49,159 bases of DNA from Microvirga sp. (GTDB lineage: Bacteria > Pseudomonadota > Alphaproteobacteria > Rhizobiales > Beijerinckiaceae), in the NCBI GenBank assembly GCA_022241475.1, contig JAKOMT010000013.1, forward strand, positions 1-49,159, in the 5' to 3' direction. This document shows, one piece after another, positions 1 through 9,016 of this stretch. A program made the translations under genes and the position numbers. Position 1 is the stretch's first letter; each line of letters starts with the position of its first letter. Under the pieces are notes generated by a model, which was not told where the DNA came from, made no database searches, and was given only the letters and a program-made list of their open reading frames with translations.

Positions 1-318
1 GGAGAGAGATCGCTGACATGGGACCAGGGGTCCGAAATGGCGCAGCATGCGCAGCTTCGGGTCGAGGCTGGTCTGGAGATCTACTTCTGCGACCCGCACT
101 CTCCTTGGCAGAGAGGTAGCAACGAGAACACCAACGGGCTGCTGCGGCAGTACTTCCCGAAAGGAACGGACCTGAGCCTGCACAGCGCGGAGCACCTCGA
201 GGCCGTGGCCGCGGTTCTCAACGGCCGACCGCGTAAGACCCTCCAATGGCGAACGCCCGCCGAGGCACTGGACGCCTTCCTCAAGACTGCCCAAGATGAT
301 GTTGCGACGACCGCTTGA
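1..318 (+). CDS. IS30-family transposase, 3' part only (window edge)
   Basis: The frame is open from base 1, so only the C-terminal third of the protein is present. It carries the TWDQGSEM stretch and then DPHSPWQRGSNENTNG, which matches the IS30 DDE catalytic core; the Glu in 'NEN' is the expected third acidic residue. The fragment ends at a TGA at 316-318. The 5' part, if it exists, lies outside the window. The stop is followed within about 15 bases by the remnant of a Fic gene, so this copy sits at a disrupted locus. The family assignment is secure; activity cannot be judged. Confidence 0.9.
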   Translation, partial: GERSLTWDQGSEMAQHAQLRVEAGLEIYFCDPHSPWQRGSNENTNGLLRQYFPKGTDLSLHSAEHLEAVAAVLNGRPRKTLQWRTPAEALDAFLKTAQDDVATTA

Positions 319-333
319 GACCGGCATATATGA

Positions 334-768
334 CGGCGTCTCGATAGAGAACATTATCTCGCCATCCACCACCACCTGTTTCAAGACGTGTACGAGTGGG
401 CCGGCAGGATCAGAACCGTGCGGATTTCTCGTGAAGGCCACTCGTTTTGCTATCCCGAATATATCGCCGGCCAGTTGGACCGGGTGTTCGAATGGCTGCG
501 CGCGCGAACTCTCTTGGCCCGCCTCAACCGCACTGATTTCGTCGGCGGAGCGACCCATGTCCTGTCCGAACTGAACGCCATCCACGCCTTTCGGGACGGA
601 AACGGCCGGGCGCAGATGGCGTTCATGGCGGAACTGGCGCGACGCGCCGGACATCCGCTGCGTCTGGAACGCCTCGTACGCGAGCGGTTCATCCCCGCGA
701 TGGTCGAGAGTTTTCGGGGCGATGACGCTCCCCTCGCCGCCGAAATCGACGAACTCACCCGCCCTTGA
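334..768 (+). pseudogene. Fic-domain protein, 5'-truncated
   Basis: Read in frame from 334 (just after a TGA at 331-333), this gives LDREHYLAIHHHLFQDVYEWAG, then the Fic active-site motif HAFRDGNGR at about 583-609. The first Met in frame is at 388, already inside the conserved HLFQDVYEWAG stretch, so the normal N-terminus of a Fic protein (about 190 residues or more) is missing. Fic enzymes transfer AMP or related groups from nucleotides to protein hydroxyls, and many act as toxins. The motif is intact (His, Gly-Asn-Gly-Arg). No antitoxin gene is visible. The upstream neighbour is the IS30 fragment, and I infer that IS insertion removed the 5' end. Confidence 0.75.
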
Positions 769-778
769 GCGCTGGCGA

Positions 779-1471
779 CTAATCCCCGACCAACATCCCC
801 GCCCCGACGCTGTACACCCGCTCACGCCCGATCACGCCGGCGACGAATCCCTCGGGGAAGAGCGGGACGAAGGCGGCGTCGCGGACGTTGAGGCCGCCGG
901 CATAGGCGCCGAAAGCGGGCATCACGCAGCGCTCCCGGCTCATCGCGAAGCAGCGCCGGCGCACGCGCCCTCCGCGCCCGACGACTTTCGCGACCGGATG
1001 CAGGTGGCCCGCGATTTCAGGGCCAGGCTCGGTCGAGGGCTCATGGCGCAGGCGCACGCCGGCGAGAACGAGTTCGTCGGCAATGTCTCCGCCAAGCCCC
1101 TCGGGCGCGCCGGGATCGTGGTTGCCCGCGAGCCAGAGCCAGTCGCGCCCGCGCATCAGCCCGGCGAGCGCCTCGCGGTCGTCTACGCCCAGACGCTGCG
1201 CGGCGTGAGGATCGTGGAAGGAATCCCCCATCGCGATCACCCGGCGCGGAGCATAGGCCGCGAGCACGGCGGCGAGCCGCGACAAGGTCTCGCGCGTATC
1301 GTAGGGCGGCAGCAGGAAGCCGCGGCGGGCGCGCGAGGAGCCTTTCTCGAAATGCAGGTCGGCGACGAGAACCGCGTCCTCGTCCGGCAGATACAACACG
1401 CCGGAAACGTCGCAGATGATCGCCAGACGCCCGAGGGCGCCCGCGCGGGGGGCGTGGGCGGGCGCGTTCAT
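779..1471 (-). CDS. pdeM: Ligase-associated DNA damage response phosphoesterase PdeM
   Basis: A 230-residue calcineurin-like metallophosphoesterase. The metal-binding motifs appear in order: D38-L-H40, G82-D-S-F-H-D87, G117-N-H-D and G155-H-L-H-P. PdeM-type proteins are encoded beside a ligase-associated Lhr-like helicase and act in DNA repair; the exact substrate is not known from sequence. The start ATG (1471) overlaps the stop of the helicase gene by four bases, so the two are translationally coupled. The partner DNA ligase and exonuclease often found with this pair are not in this window. Confidence 0.88.
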   Translation of the reverse strand: MNAPAHAPRAGALGRLAIICDVSGVLYLPDEDAVLVADLHFEKGSSRARRGFLLPPYDTRETLSRLAAVLAAYAPRRVIAMGDSFHDPHAAQRLGVDDREALAGLMRGRDWLWLAGNHDPGAPEGLGGDIADELVLAGVRLRHEPSTEPGPEIAGHLHPVAKVVGRGGRVRRRCFAMSRERCVMPAFGAYAGGLNVRDAAFVPLFPEGFVAGVIGRERVYSVGAGMLVGD

Positions 1472-3972
1472 GCGCTCCCCTCGCCGTCGGCCTCACGCAT
1501 GAGCATCGCTTCCGCCTCCGCCAGCATATCGTCGGCGCCTTCCCCATAGACCCGCTCGCGACCGATCTCCAGCATGATCGAGACGGCGAGCGGCGAGACG
1601 CGGTCCAGGGCTTTATGAACGATTCGCCCCTCGACGCGCGAGAGCATCATGGCGAGGCGCTTGATGTCGAGCAGGCCCGTCGCCGCATCCGCGCGCGCCG
1701 CGCGCAGGAGGATGTGCCCGGGATCGTGCCGGCGCAGCACGTCATAGACGAGATCGGTCGAGACCGTGACCTGGCGCTGGGTCTTCTTCTGGCCGGGAAA
1801 GCGGCGCTCGATCAGACCGGCGATGACGGCGCAATAGCGGAAGGTGCGCTTCATCAGGTTCGATTCCTCGAGCCATTCCTCGAGATCGTCGCCGAGCATG
1901 TCCTGCGCGAAGAGCGCGTCGACGAACCCCGGATCGCCCGCCGCCGCCAACCCGATGTCGCGCAGGCCCCAGACCGCGAGCCCGTAATCGTTGGCGACGA
2001 AGCCGAGCGGCTTCATGCGCGCGCGCTCCAGCCGCCGCGTCAGCAGCATCCCGAGCGTCTGGTGCGCGAGGCGACCCTCGAACGGATAGGCGACGAGATA
2101 CGAGCGCCCCGCCCGCATGAAGGTCTCGACGACGAGGTTTTCGCGCCCCGGCAGCAGCGAACGGCGGCGCTGCAGCTCCAGAAGTTCGACGAGCTGGGCG
2201 GGAAGCCGGCTCCACGATTCCGGCTCGGCGAGATAACCGCGCACGCGCTCGGCGAGAAAAGTCGAGAGCGGAAACTTTCCGCCGGCGTAGGAGGGGATCT
2301 TCGGGTCGGTCCCCGCTCTCGCCCGCGAAACGATCGCGGCGTCCTCGGTCAGGCCGTGGAATGCGAGCACCTCCCCGGCGAAGACGAAGGTGTCGCCCGG
2401 CGTCAGCGTCTCGGCGAAATACTCCTCGACCTCACCCAGCACGCGCCCTCCCCGCCCCATCGGCGCGCCGGCCCGGCCGATGCGTCCGAGGCGCACCTTC
2501 ACCATCGTCGCCTCGACGATGGTGCCGACGTTCATGCGGTATTGCTGGGCCACGTGCTTGTCGCGCACGCGCCAGAGCCCGTCCGTCCCCTGAACGATGC
2601 GGGCGAAGCGCTCGTAGGCGGTCAGCGCGTAGCCGCCCGTGGCCACGAAGCGGATCACGTCGTCGAACGTCTCGCGGTCGAGGTCGGCGTAGGGCGCGGC
2701 GCGCCGCGTCTCCTCGTAGAGCGCGTCGGCCGCGAACGGCTCGGCGCAGGCCATGCCGAGCACATGCTGGGCGAGCACGTCGAGGGCGCCCGGGTTCAGG
2801 TCGGGCGTATCCTGCGCCGCCTCCTCCACCGCGTCGAGGGCGGCGCGGCATTCGAGGATCTCGAAGCGGTTCGCCGGCGCCAGATACGCCTTCGACGGCT
2901 CGTCGAGGCGGTGATTGGCGCGCCCTATGCGCTGCATGATCCGGCTCGCCCCTTTCGGCGCTCCGACATTGACGACGAGATCGACGTCGCCCCAGTCGAT
3001 GCCGAGATCGAGCGTCGCCGTGCAGACCACCGCGCGCAGGCGCCCGGCGGTCATCGCAGCCTCGACCTTTCGGCGTTGCTCGACGTCGAGCGAACCGTGA
3101 TGGAGCGCGATCGGCAGCACGTCGTCGTTGAGGCTCCACAAGGCCTGAAAGACGAACTCGGCCTGCATGCGCGTGTTGACGAAGACGAGCGTCGTGCGGT
3201 GAGCCCGGATCAAGTCGTAGATCGCCGGCATCGACACGGCGGCGGTATGCCCGATCTGGGGGAGAACGCGATCCGTCTCCAGCATGCGAATGTCGGCCGG
3301 CGCGCCGCCTGTCACCGTGACGATCTCCGGCGGACGGGAGAGATCGGAGGCGAGGTAACGCGCCAGCGCGATCGGCTCGCGCACCGTCGCCGACAGCCCA
3401 ACCGCCGCGAGATCGGGCGCGAGCGAGAAGAGCCGCGCGAGGCCGAGCGAGAGCAGGTCGCCGCGTTTCGAGGCGACGAGCGCGTGCAGTTCGTCGAGGA
3501 CGACGCGCCGCAGGCCGCCGAACAATTCGCGAGCGTCGCGATGGGCGAGCATGAGGGCGAGCTGCTCCGGCGTCGTCAGCAGGATGTCGGGCGGCCGCTC
3601 CATCTGCCGGACGCGTTTATGCGCCGGGGTGTCGCCCGTGCGCGTCTCGATGCGGATGGGCAGGCCCATTTCGCGCGCCGGACTCTCCAGATTGCGCGCC
3701 ACGTCGACCGCCAGCGCCTTCAGCGGCGAGATGTAGAGCGTATGGAGGCGGGGTTTTTCGCCCGCATTCACGCCGCCCTCCGCCAGATCAACCATGCTCG
3801 GCAGGAAGCCCGCGAGCGTCTTGCCCGCTCCGGTCGGCGCGACGAGGAGCGCGCCGCGGCCTGCGCGCGCGAGCGCGAGGAGCTCCAGCTGATGCGCGCG
3901 CGGGCGCCAGCCGCGGCCGGCGAACCAGGCCGCGAAGCGTTCGGGAAGGCGGTTTTCAGGTTCGGGCGTCAC
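1468..3972 (-). CDS. Ligase-associated DEXH-box (Lhr-like) DNA helicase
   Basis: An 834-residue superfamily 2 helicase. Visible motifs: Q-motif region RAHQLELLA at about 25-33, Walker A APTGAGKT at 45-52, DELH box near residue 156, GLSATV (motif III), and a helicase C domain ending in QRIGRANHR (motif VI). The long Lhr-type C-terminal region follows, with a winged-helix and core domain of about 350 residues. Length is normal for the bacterial ligase-associated subfamily. It probably unwinds DNA or RNA-DNA hybrids during repair together with PdeM, which follows with a 4-base overlap. The complementary strand is also largely open here because of GC bias, but only this strand gives a recognisable protein. 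Confidence 0.92.
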   Translation of the reverse strand: MTPEPENRLPERFAAWFAGRGWRPRAHQLELLALARAGRGALLVAPTGAGKTLAGFLPSMVDLAEGGVNAGEKPRLHTLYISPLKALAVDVARNLESPAREMGLPIRIETRTGDTPAHKRVRQMERPPDILLTTPEQLALMLAHRDARELFGGLRRVVLDELHALVASKRGDLLSLGLARLFSLAPDLAAVGLSATVREPIALARYLASDLSRPPEIVTVTGGAPADIRMLETDRVLPQIGHTAAVSMPAIYDLIRAHRTTLVFVNTRMQAEFVFQALWSLNDDVLPIALHHGSLDVEQRRKVEAAMTAGRLRAVVCTATLDLGIDWGDVDLVVNVGAPKGASRIMQRIGRANHRLDEPSKAYLAPANRFEILECRAALDAVEEAAQDTPDLNPGALDVLAQHVLGMACAEPFAADALYEETRRAAPYADLDRETFDDVIRFVATGGYALTAYERFARIVQGTDGLWRVRDKHVAQQYRMNVGTIVEATMVKVRLGRIGRAGAPMGRGGRVLGEVEEYFAETLTPGDTFVFAGEVLAFHGLTEDAAIVSRARAGTDPKIPSYAGGKFPLSTFLAERVRGYLAEPESWSRLPAQLVELLELQRRRSLLPGRENLVVETFMRAGRSYLVAYPFEGRLAHQTLGMLLTRRLERARMKPLGFVANDYGLAVWGLRDIGLAAAGDPGFVDALFAQDMLGDDLEEWLEESNLMKRTFRYCAVIAGLIERRFPGQKKTQRQVTVSTDLVYDVLRRHDPGHILLRAARADAATGLLDIKRLAMMLSRVEGRIVHKALDRVSPLAVSIMLEIGRERVYGEGADDMLAEAEAMLMREADGEGSA

Positions 3973-4018
3973 CGGCGCAAGGTAGCGCTGCGGGCGCTAA
4001 AGTCGATCCGCCCGGGCC

Positions 4019-4573
4019 TCAGCCGGGCTCGCCCTGGCGCTCTTCGAGCAGCGCGTGCAGGCGCTTCAACACGCCGTCGACTTCATCCTCGGCCGCCACC
4101 TTGACGTTGAGCAGCTCCATGCTGCGGATCCCGTGAACGACGAGGAAGGCCGCCGTCGCGAGATCGGGATCGGTCGCGTTCGTGCGGATGCGGTCGAGAA
4201 AATCGCGTTCCTGCTCGCGCACCGGATCGAGAAGGCTCGGATTCTCGGCCAGCGCCGCGAGGAGCCCCGAGGGCGGGGGCGCGCCCCGGCAGCGGTCGCG
4301 GCGGAATTCGTCGAGATAGGCGCCGATGACGGAATTCGCGCGCCCCTCGCTCTCCCCCTGCCGAACCGCGGCGTCGAAACGGGCCACGAAATCCTCGACG
4401 AGACCGGTCATCAGACTGCTCTTCGAGGGAAAATGGTATAGAAGTCCGCCCTTCGAAACTCCGGCCCGGGCCGCCACCGCATCGAGCGAGAGGTTGCCGG
4501 GGCCGACCTCGCGCGCCAGATCTTGTGCTGCGGCCAGAATTCTGCCGCGCGTATCGGTTTTTGTTGCGTCCAT
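4019..4573 (-). CDS. TetR/AcrR-family transcriptional repressor
   Basis: A 184-residue regulator. The N-terminal HTH spans about residues 8-56 (RILAAAQDLAREVGPGNLSL..VAARAGVSKGGLLYHFPSK). The remaining helical part (60-180) is the ligand-binding domain and is not recognisable beyond TetR_C type. I chose the ATG at 4573 because a GGAG lies just upstream and the HTH starts at the expected position; the frame stays open upstream, but that is divergent-gene DNA. It is divergent from the RND adaptor gene, with a perfect 16-bp palindrome between them. It probably represses the pump and itself until a toxic ligand binds. Confidence 0.9.
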   Translation of the reverse strand: MDATKTDTRGRILAAAQDLAREVGPGNLSLDAVAARAGVSKGGLLYHFPSKSSLMTGLVEDFVARFDAAVRQGESEGRANSVIGAYLDEFRRDRCRGAPPPSGLLAALAENPSLLDPVREQERDFLDRIRTNATDPDLATAAFLVVHGIRSMELLNVKVAAEDEVDGVLKRLHALLEERQGEPG

Positions 4574-4593
4574 GATCTCCGGAGCCTTGACTT

Positions 4594-4609
4594 TACCGTC
4601 CGGACGGTA
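4594..4609. promoter_or_regulatory. Perfect 16-bp palindrome, likely TetR operator
   Basis: TACCGTCCGGACGGTA reads identically on both strands. It lies 20 bases upstream of the repressor start and about 88 bases upstream of the pump start, in the divergent intergenic region. Size and symmetry fit a TetR dimer site. That the neighbouring repressor binds it is inference. Confidence 0.75.
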
Positions 4610-4696
4610 CAGTAACCTGCGCTCAGATTGCAAGAGGTTCGTCAGGCGGCCGGCGATATTGCGCCGGCGGCGGTCGGACCGACCGAAGGTCATACC

Positions 4697-5815
4697 ATGA
4701 TCAAGCGTTTCATCATCGCCATCGTCCTGCTCGGCGTCGTCGGCGGCGGCCTCGTGTGGTTCAATTTCTTCCGGGACCGGATGATCGGCGAGTTCTTCGC
4801 CAACCGCCCCGTGCCGGCGATGGTCGTCTCGACCGTCGAGGCCCAGCCGTCGGTCTGGCGCCCGGCGATCAACGCCATCGGCACCGTGAACGCCTCGCAG
4901 GGCGTCGACCTGACGGTTGAGACGAACGGCGTCGTCAAGGAGATCCTGTTCACGTCGAACCAGTCCGTCGCGGCCGGCGACGTGCTGTTGCGGCTCGACG
5001 ACGACGTCCAGCGCGCCGATTTCGAGGCCGCCCGCACGCAGTCGGAACTCGACACCGTCAGTCTCGAACGGACGCGCGACCTGCAGACGCGCGGCGTGGC
5101 GACGAACGTCTCGCTGGACGCCGCGCAGGCCGCCGCTCAGGCCTCGGAGGCCCGCATGGAGCGCGCCCGCGCGATCCTCGAGCAGCGCCAGCTCGTGGCT
5201 CCCTTTTCGGGCACGATCGGCATCCCGCGCGTCGATCTCGGCCAGTACGTCATGTCGAACGTCGTCGTCGCGACGCTTCAGGACATCGAGACGATGCGCG
5301 TCGATTTCACCCTGCCCGAACAGCAACTGCCCAACATCGCCATCGGCCAGCCGCTACACGTTCGTATCGAGGGCGTGGAACGCGACTTCGACGGCGTGAT
5401 CACCGGCATCGATCCCCGCGTCGATCCCGCCAGCCGCATGGTCTCGGTGCGCGGCGCGATCGAGAACGCCGACAACGGCCTCACGCCGGGCCAGTTCGTG
5501 CGCATCGCGGTCGACCTGCCCGAGGAGCCGGCGGTGATCGCGCTCCCGCAGACGGCGGTCGTCTCCAGCCTCTATGGAGATTTCGTCTATGTGGTTCGAC
5601 CGAGCGAGGATGACGCCGAGCGGCTCGAGGCCCGGCAAGCCTTCGTGCAGATCGGGCGCCGCTCCGGCGCACTCGTCGAACTGCGCGGGGGCGTCGAGGC
5701 AGGCGACCGGATCGTCTCCGTCGGGCAGAACCGCCTCTCGAACGGTTCGCCGGTGACCCTCGACAATGCGGCGGGGGCGACCGACGCTCCCGGACCGGAG
5801 GCCAGCGCGCAATGA
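4697..5815 (+). CDS. RND efflux pump periplasmic adaptor (MFP/HlyD type)
   Basis: A 372-residue protein. One N-terminal membrane anchor or signal (IIAIVLLGVVGGGLVWF, residues 6-22) is followed by the barrel-sandwich and lipoyl half-motifs (about 65-105), a helical hairpin, the second lipoyl half (VAPFSGTIGIPRVDLGQYV), then beta-barrel and membrane-proximal domains. It would bridge the inner-membrane permease to an outer-membrane TolC channel not encoded beside it. I chose the ATG at 4697 because the membrane segment then starts normally; 23 upstream in-frame codons have no domain. The stop overlaps the permease start by four bases. Regulation is probably by the divergent TetR protein. Confidence 0.92.
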   Translation: MIKRFIIAIVLLGVVGGGLVWFNFFRDRMIGEFFANRPVPAMVVSTVEAQPSVWRPAINAIGTVNASQGVDLTVETNGVVKEILFTSNQSVAAGDVLLRLDDDVQRADFEAARTQSELDTVSLERTRDLQTRGVATNVSLDAAQAAAQASEARMERARAILEQRQLVAPFSGTIGIPRVDLGQYVMSNVVVATLQDIETMRVDFTLPEQQLPNIAIGQPLHVRIEGVERDFDGVITGIDPRVDPASRMVSVRGAIENADNGLTPGQFVRIAVDLPEEPAVIALPQTAVVSSLYGDFVYVVRPSEDDAERLEARQAFVQIGRRSGALVELRGGVEAGDRIVSVGQNRLSNGSPVTLDNAAGATDAPGPEASAQ

Positions 5816-8800
5816 GTCCCGCCGACATCTTCATCAAGCGCCCGGTGCTATCGACCGTTCTGGGCCTCATGATCGTCCTGCTCGGGCTGCAGGGTCTCTT
5901 CAACCTCCAGACGCGCCAGTATCCGCAGGTCGACGAGACCGTCATCACGGTCACGACGGTTTATCCCGGCGCCTCCGCCGACCTGATCCAGGGCTTCATC
6001 ACCTCGCCGATCGCCGCGGTCGTCGCGACGGCGGAGAACGTCGACTACGTCACGACCCAGTCGCGCCCCTCCGCCTCGGTCGTGACCATCAACATGCAGC
6101 TCGGCTCGAACCCGGACGCGGCGCTCACGGAAGTGATGTCCAAGGTCCAGGAGGTCCGAAGCCGCCTGCCGCAGGACGCGCAGGACCCGAGCATCGTCAA
6201 GGGCACGGGCATGACCTTCGCGACGATGTATCTCGGCGTGCAGAACGTCAACATGACCCCGGAGCAGGTCACGGAGTATATCGAGCGCGTCATCGTGCCC
6301 CGCATGTCGACGATCGAGGGCGTCGCCGAAGCGCAGGTGCTCGGCGCGGCGAACTACGCCATGCGGGTCTGGATCGACCCCGTGCGGCTCGCCGGGCAGG
6401 GCCTGACCGCGCCCGAAGTGCGCGCCGCGATCACGGGCTCGAACTTCCTCTCCGCCCCGGGCCGCACGCAGAACGAACTCGTCGCCTACGCCATCACGAT
6501 GCGCTCGACGCTGCAGACGCCCGAGGCCTTCGGCGAATTGCCGATCGCCGGCACGGGCGACCAGGTCGTGCGGCTGCGCGACGTGGCGCAGGTCGAACTC
6601 GCCGCCGAGTCCACGGACACGATCGTGACCTTCAATGGCGCGCCCGGAACCTTCATCGGCGTCTTCCCGACCCCGGCGGCGAATCCGCTCGACACGGCGG
6701 GGGCGGTCCTCGACGAATTGCCGGCGATCCAGGCCAGCCTGCCGCAGGGCATGACGCTGACCCTGATGTACGACGCGACCGAGCAGATCGCGGCGTCGAT
6801 CGACGAGGTCATCCGCACGATCGTGGAGGCCACGATCATCGTGGCCCTCATCATCCTGCTGTTCCTCGGCTCGTTCCGCTCGCTCCTGATACCGCTGATC
6901 GCGATCCCGCTGTCGCTCGTCGGCGTGCTCTTCATCCTCTTCATGATGGGCTATTCCATCAACCTGCTGACGCTGCTCGCGATGGTGCTCGCCATCGGGC
7001 TCGTGGTCGACGACGCGATCATCGTCGTCGAGAACGTGCAGCGCCACGTCGACGACGGCGTGCCGCCGCTGCAGGCGGCGTTCCTGTCGATGAAGGAGCT
7101 GTTCGTCGCCATTATCGCGATGACGCTGACGCTCGTGTCCGTGTTCATGCCGCTGTTCTTCACGGCGGGGCTGACCGGCGCGCTCTTCCGCGAGTTCGCG
7201 GTGGCGCTGGCCGGCGCGGTGTTCATCTCGGGCATCGTCGCGATGACGATCTCGCCGATGATGGCCGGGCGCATCCTGCGACGCGAGCAGGGCCGCTTCC
7301 AGAAGATCATCGACCGCACCTTCACGCGCTTCGAGGGCTGGTATGAGCGCCGCGTGACGAATTCCTTCCGCTACCGTCCGGTTATGATCCTCATGATCGT
7401 GACGCTGATGGGCGTGACGGGCTTTCTCTTCACGAAAACCGCGAGCGAGCTCGCGCCGGAGGAGGATTCGGGAGCGCTCTTCGCCATCGTCAACGCGCCC
7501 TCCTACGCGACGTCGGAATATACCGGCGGCTACGTGGACCAGATTCGCGAGCTGACGCAGGACCTGCCCGAATTGTCGGCCAATTTCTCGATCGTGGGCT
7601 TCGGCGGCCAGACCAATTCGGCGATCATGATCTGGACGTTCAAGGAATGGGCCGAGCGCGACCGCTCGCAGAGCGAGATCCAGCAGGATCTCCAGGCGAG
7701 CATCGACAAGGTGCCCGGCGTGCGGGCCTTCGTCTTCGCCCCGCCCTCGCTTCCGGGCGCGGGCGGCGGACTTCCCATCTCCGTCGTCGTGCGCTCGACG
7801 GGCGAGCCCTCGCAGGTTTTCGAAATCGCCGAGGAGATCAAGCGCGAGGCGACCGAGAGCGGCCGCTTCATCGTCGTGCAGAACTCGCTCGCCTTCGACA
7901 CGACGCAGGTCGTGGTGACGATCGATCGCGACCGCGCGGCGGCGCTGAACCTCCCCGCCAACGAGATCGGCGCGGCGCTGAGCCTGCTCGTCGGCGGCGG
8001 AGCGATCGCTCAGTTCGACCGCGACTCGAACAGCTACGACGTCATCACGCAGGTGCCGCGCGAGTATCGCGACAATCCCGACCGACTCGGCGAGTTCTTC
8101 GTCCGTTCGACGAACGGCCAGATGGTGCCGCTCTCGGCCGTGATGAACGTCTCGACGACGGCGACGGCGGCGGCGATCGAGCAGTTCAACCAGCTCAACT
8201 CGGCGACGATCACGGCGCTTCCGCTTCCCGGCGTCTCGACGGGCGACGGCCTCGCCCTGATCGAGGAGATCGCCGCGCCGCTTCTGCCGGACGGCTTCTT
8301 CATCGACTACGCCGGCCAGTCGCGGCTCGAGAAGAACGAAGGAAGCTCGATCGCGATCGCCTTCGCGCTCGCGCTCCTCGTCATCTACCTCGTCCTCGCG
8401 GCGCAGTTCGAAAGCTTCCGCGATCCGTTCATCATCCTGATGTCGGTGCCGCTCTCGATCTTCGGCGTGATCGTTCCGCTCAATCTCGGGCTCGGCACGC
8501 TCAACATTTACACGCAGGTGGGCCTGATCACGCTGATCGGCCTGATCACGAAGCACGGCATCCTGCTCGTGGAGTTCGCCAACCAGCTTCGCCGCGAGAA
8601 GGGCCTCTCCCGTGAAGAGGGCATGATCGCCTCCGCCAAGCTCAGGCTCCGTCCGATCCTGATGACCACGGCGGCGACGGCGCTCGGCGTCGTGCCGCTG
8701 ATGCTCGCCGACGGCGCGGGCGCCGCCGCGCGCTTCGCCATGGGCCTCGTGATCTTCTCGGGGATCACGGTCGGCACGCTCTTCACGCTGTTCGTCGTGC

Positions 8801-8895
8801 CCACGGTCTACACGCTCGTCTCCCGCAAGGAGATCGCCCGCGAACCGCAGGGGCCGGACGAAGCGGTCATCGCGGCGGCGCAAGCGCGGCATTGA
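5812..8895 (+). CDS. RND-family multidrug efflux permease (HAE1 type)
   Basis: A 1,027-residue inner-membrane proton antiporter, normal length for AcrB/MexB-type pumps. It starts SPADIFIKRPVLSTVLG, the conserved cytoplasmic entry into TM1. The proton-relay pair D400-D401 is visible in GLVVDDAIIVVENV, matching the paired Asp of AcrB TM4. Two large periplasmic loops and twelve predicted membrane segments follow, with the second TM set starting near IAIAFALALLVIYLVLAAQFES. It is co-transcribed with the adaptor (ATGA overlap). The substrate range cannot be read from sequence. A strong hairpin follows the stop. Confidence 0.94.
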   Translation: MSPADIFIKRPVLSTVLGLMIVLLGLQGLFNLQTRQYPQVDETVITVTTVYPGASADLIQGFITSPIAAVVATAENVDYVTTQSRPSASVVTINMQLGSNPDAALTEVMSKVQEVRSRLPQDAQDPSIVKGTGMTFATMYLGVQNVNMTPEQVTEYIERVIVPRMSTIEGVAEAQVLGAANYAMRVWIDPVRLAGQGLTAPEVRAAITGSNFLSAPGRTQNELVAYAITMRSTLQTPEAFGELPIAGTGDQVVRLRDVAQVELAAESTDTIVTFNGAPGTFIGVFPTPAANPLDTAGAVLDELPAIQASLPQGMTLTLMYDATEQIAASIDEVIRTIVEATIIVALIILLFLGSFRSLLIPLIAIPLSLVGVLFILFMMGYSINLLTLLAMVLAIGLVVDDAIIVVENVQRHVDDGVPPLQAAFLSMKELFVAIIAMTLTLVSVFMPLFFTAGLTGALFREFAVALAGAVFISGIVAMTISPMMAGRILRREQGRFQKIIDRTFTRFEGWYERRVTNSFRYRPVMILMIVTLMGVTGFLFTKTASELAPEEDSGALFAIVNAPSYATSEYTGGYVDQIRELTQDLPELSANFSIVGFGGQTNSAIMIWTFKEWAERDRSQSEIQQDLQASIDKVPGVRAFVFAPPSLPGAGGGLPISVVVRSTGEPSQVFEIAEEIKREATESGRFIVVQNSLAFDTTQVVVTIDRDRAAALNLPANEIGAALSLLVGGGAIAQFDRDSNSYDVITQVPREYRDNPDRLGEFFVRSTNGQMVPLSAVMNVSTTATAAAIEQFNQLNSATITALPLPGVSTGDGLALIEEIAAPLLPDGFFIDYAGQSRLEKNEGSSIAIAFALALLVIYLVLAAQFESFRDPFIILMSVPLSIFGVIVPLNLGLGTLNIYTQVGLITLIGLITKHGILLVEFANQLRREKGLSREEGMIASAKLRLRPILMTTAATALGVVPLMLADGAGAAARFAMGLVIFSGITVGTLFTLFVVPTVYTLVSRKEIAREPQGPDEAVIAAAQARH

Positions 8896-8925
8896 CCGCG
8901 CGCGCCCTCCCCGCCTCGCCATGAT

Positions 8926-8954
8926 CGGCCCGTCGCGCAAGCGGCGGGCCGTTT
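8926..8954 (+). terminator. GC-rich hairpin after the RND operon
   Basis: Arms CGGCCCG (8926-8932) and CGGGCCG (8945-8951) extend inward through three more pairs and a GU pair to a GCAA tetraloop, followed by TTT. It lies 31 bases after the permease stop. The T-run is short, but the stem of about 11 pairs and its position fit an intrinsic terminator. Confidence 0.7.
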
Positions 8955-9016
8955 CGATTCCAGCCTGAAGCAAGCTTGTTCGCCTATCTCCGTTCGTGAC
9001 CAATCGGCGGGGCGCT

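Noticed and set aside
1615..4104. Long plus-strand frame across the helicase gene
   Set aside because: Arg/His-rich with no recognisable domain; it is a shadow of the Lhr-like helicase on the minus strand.
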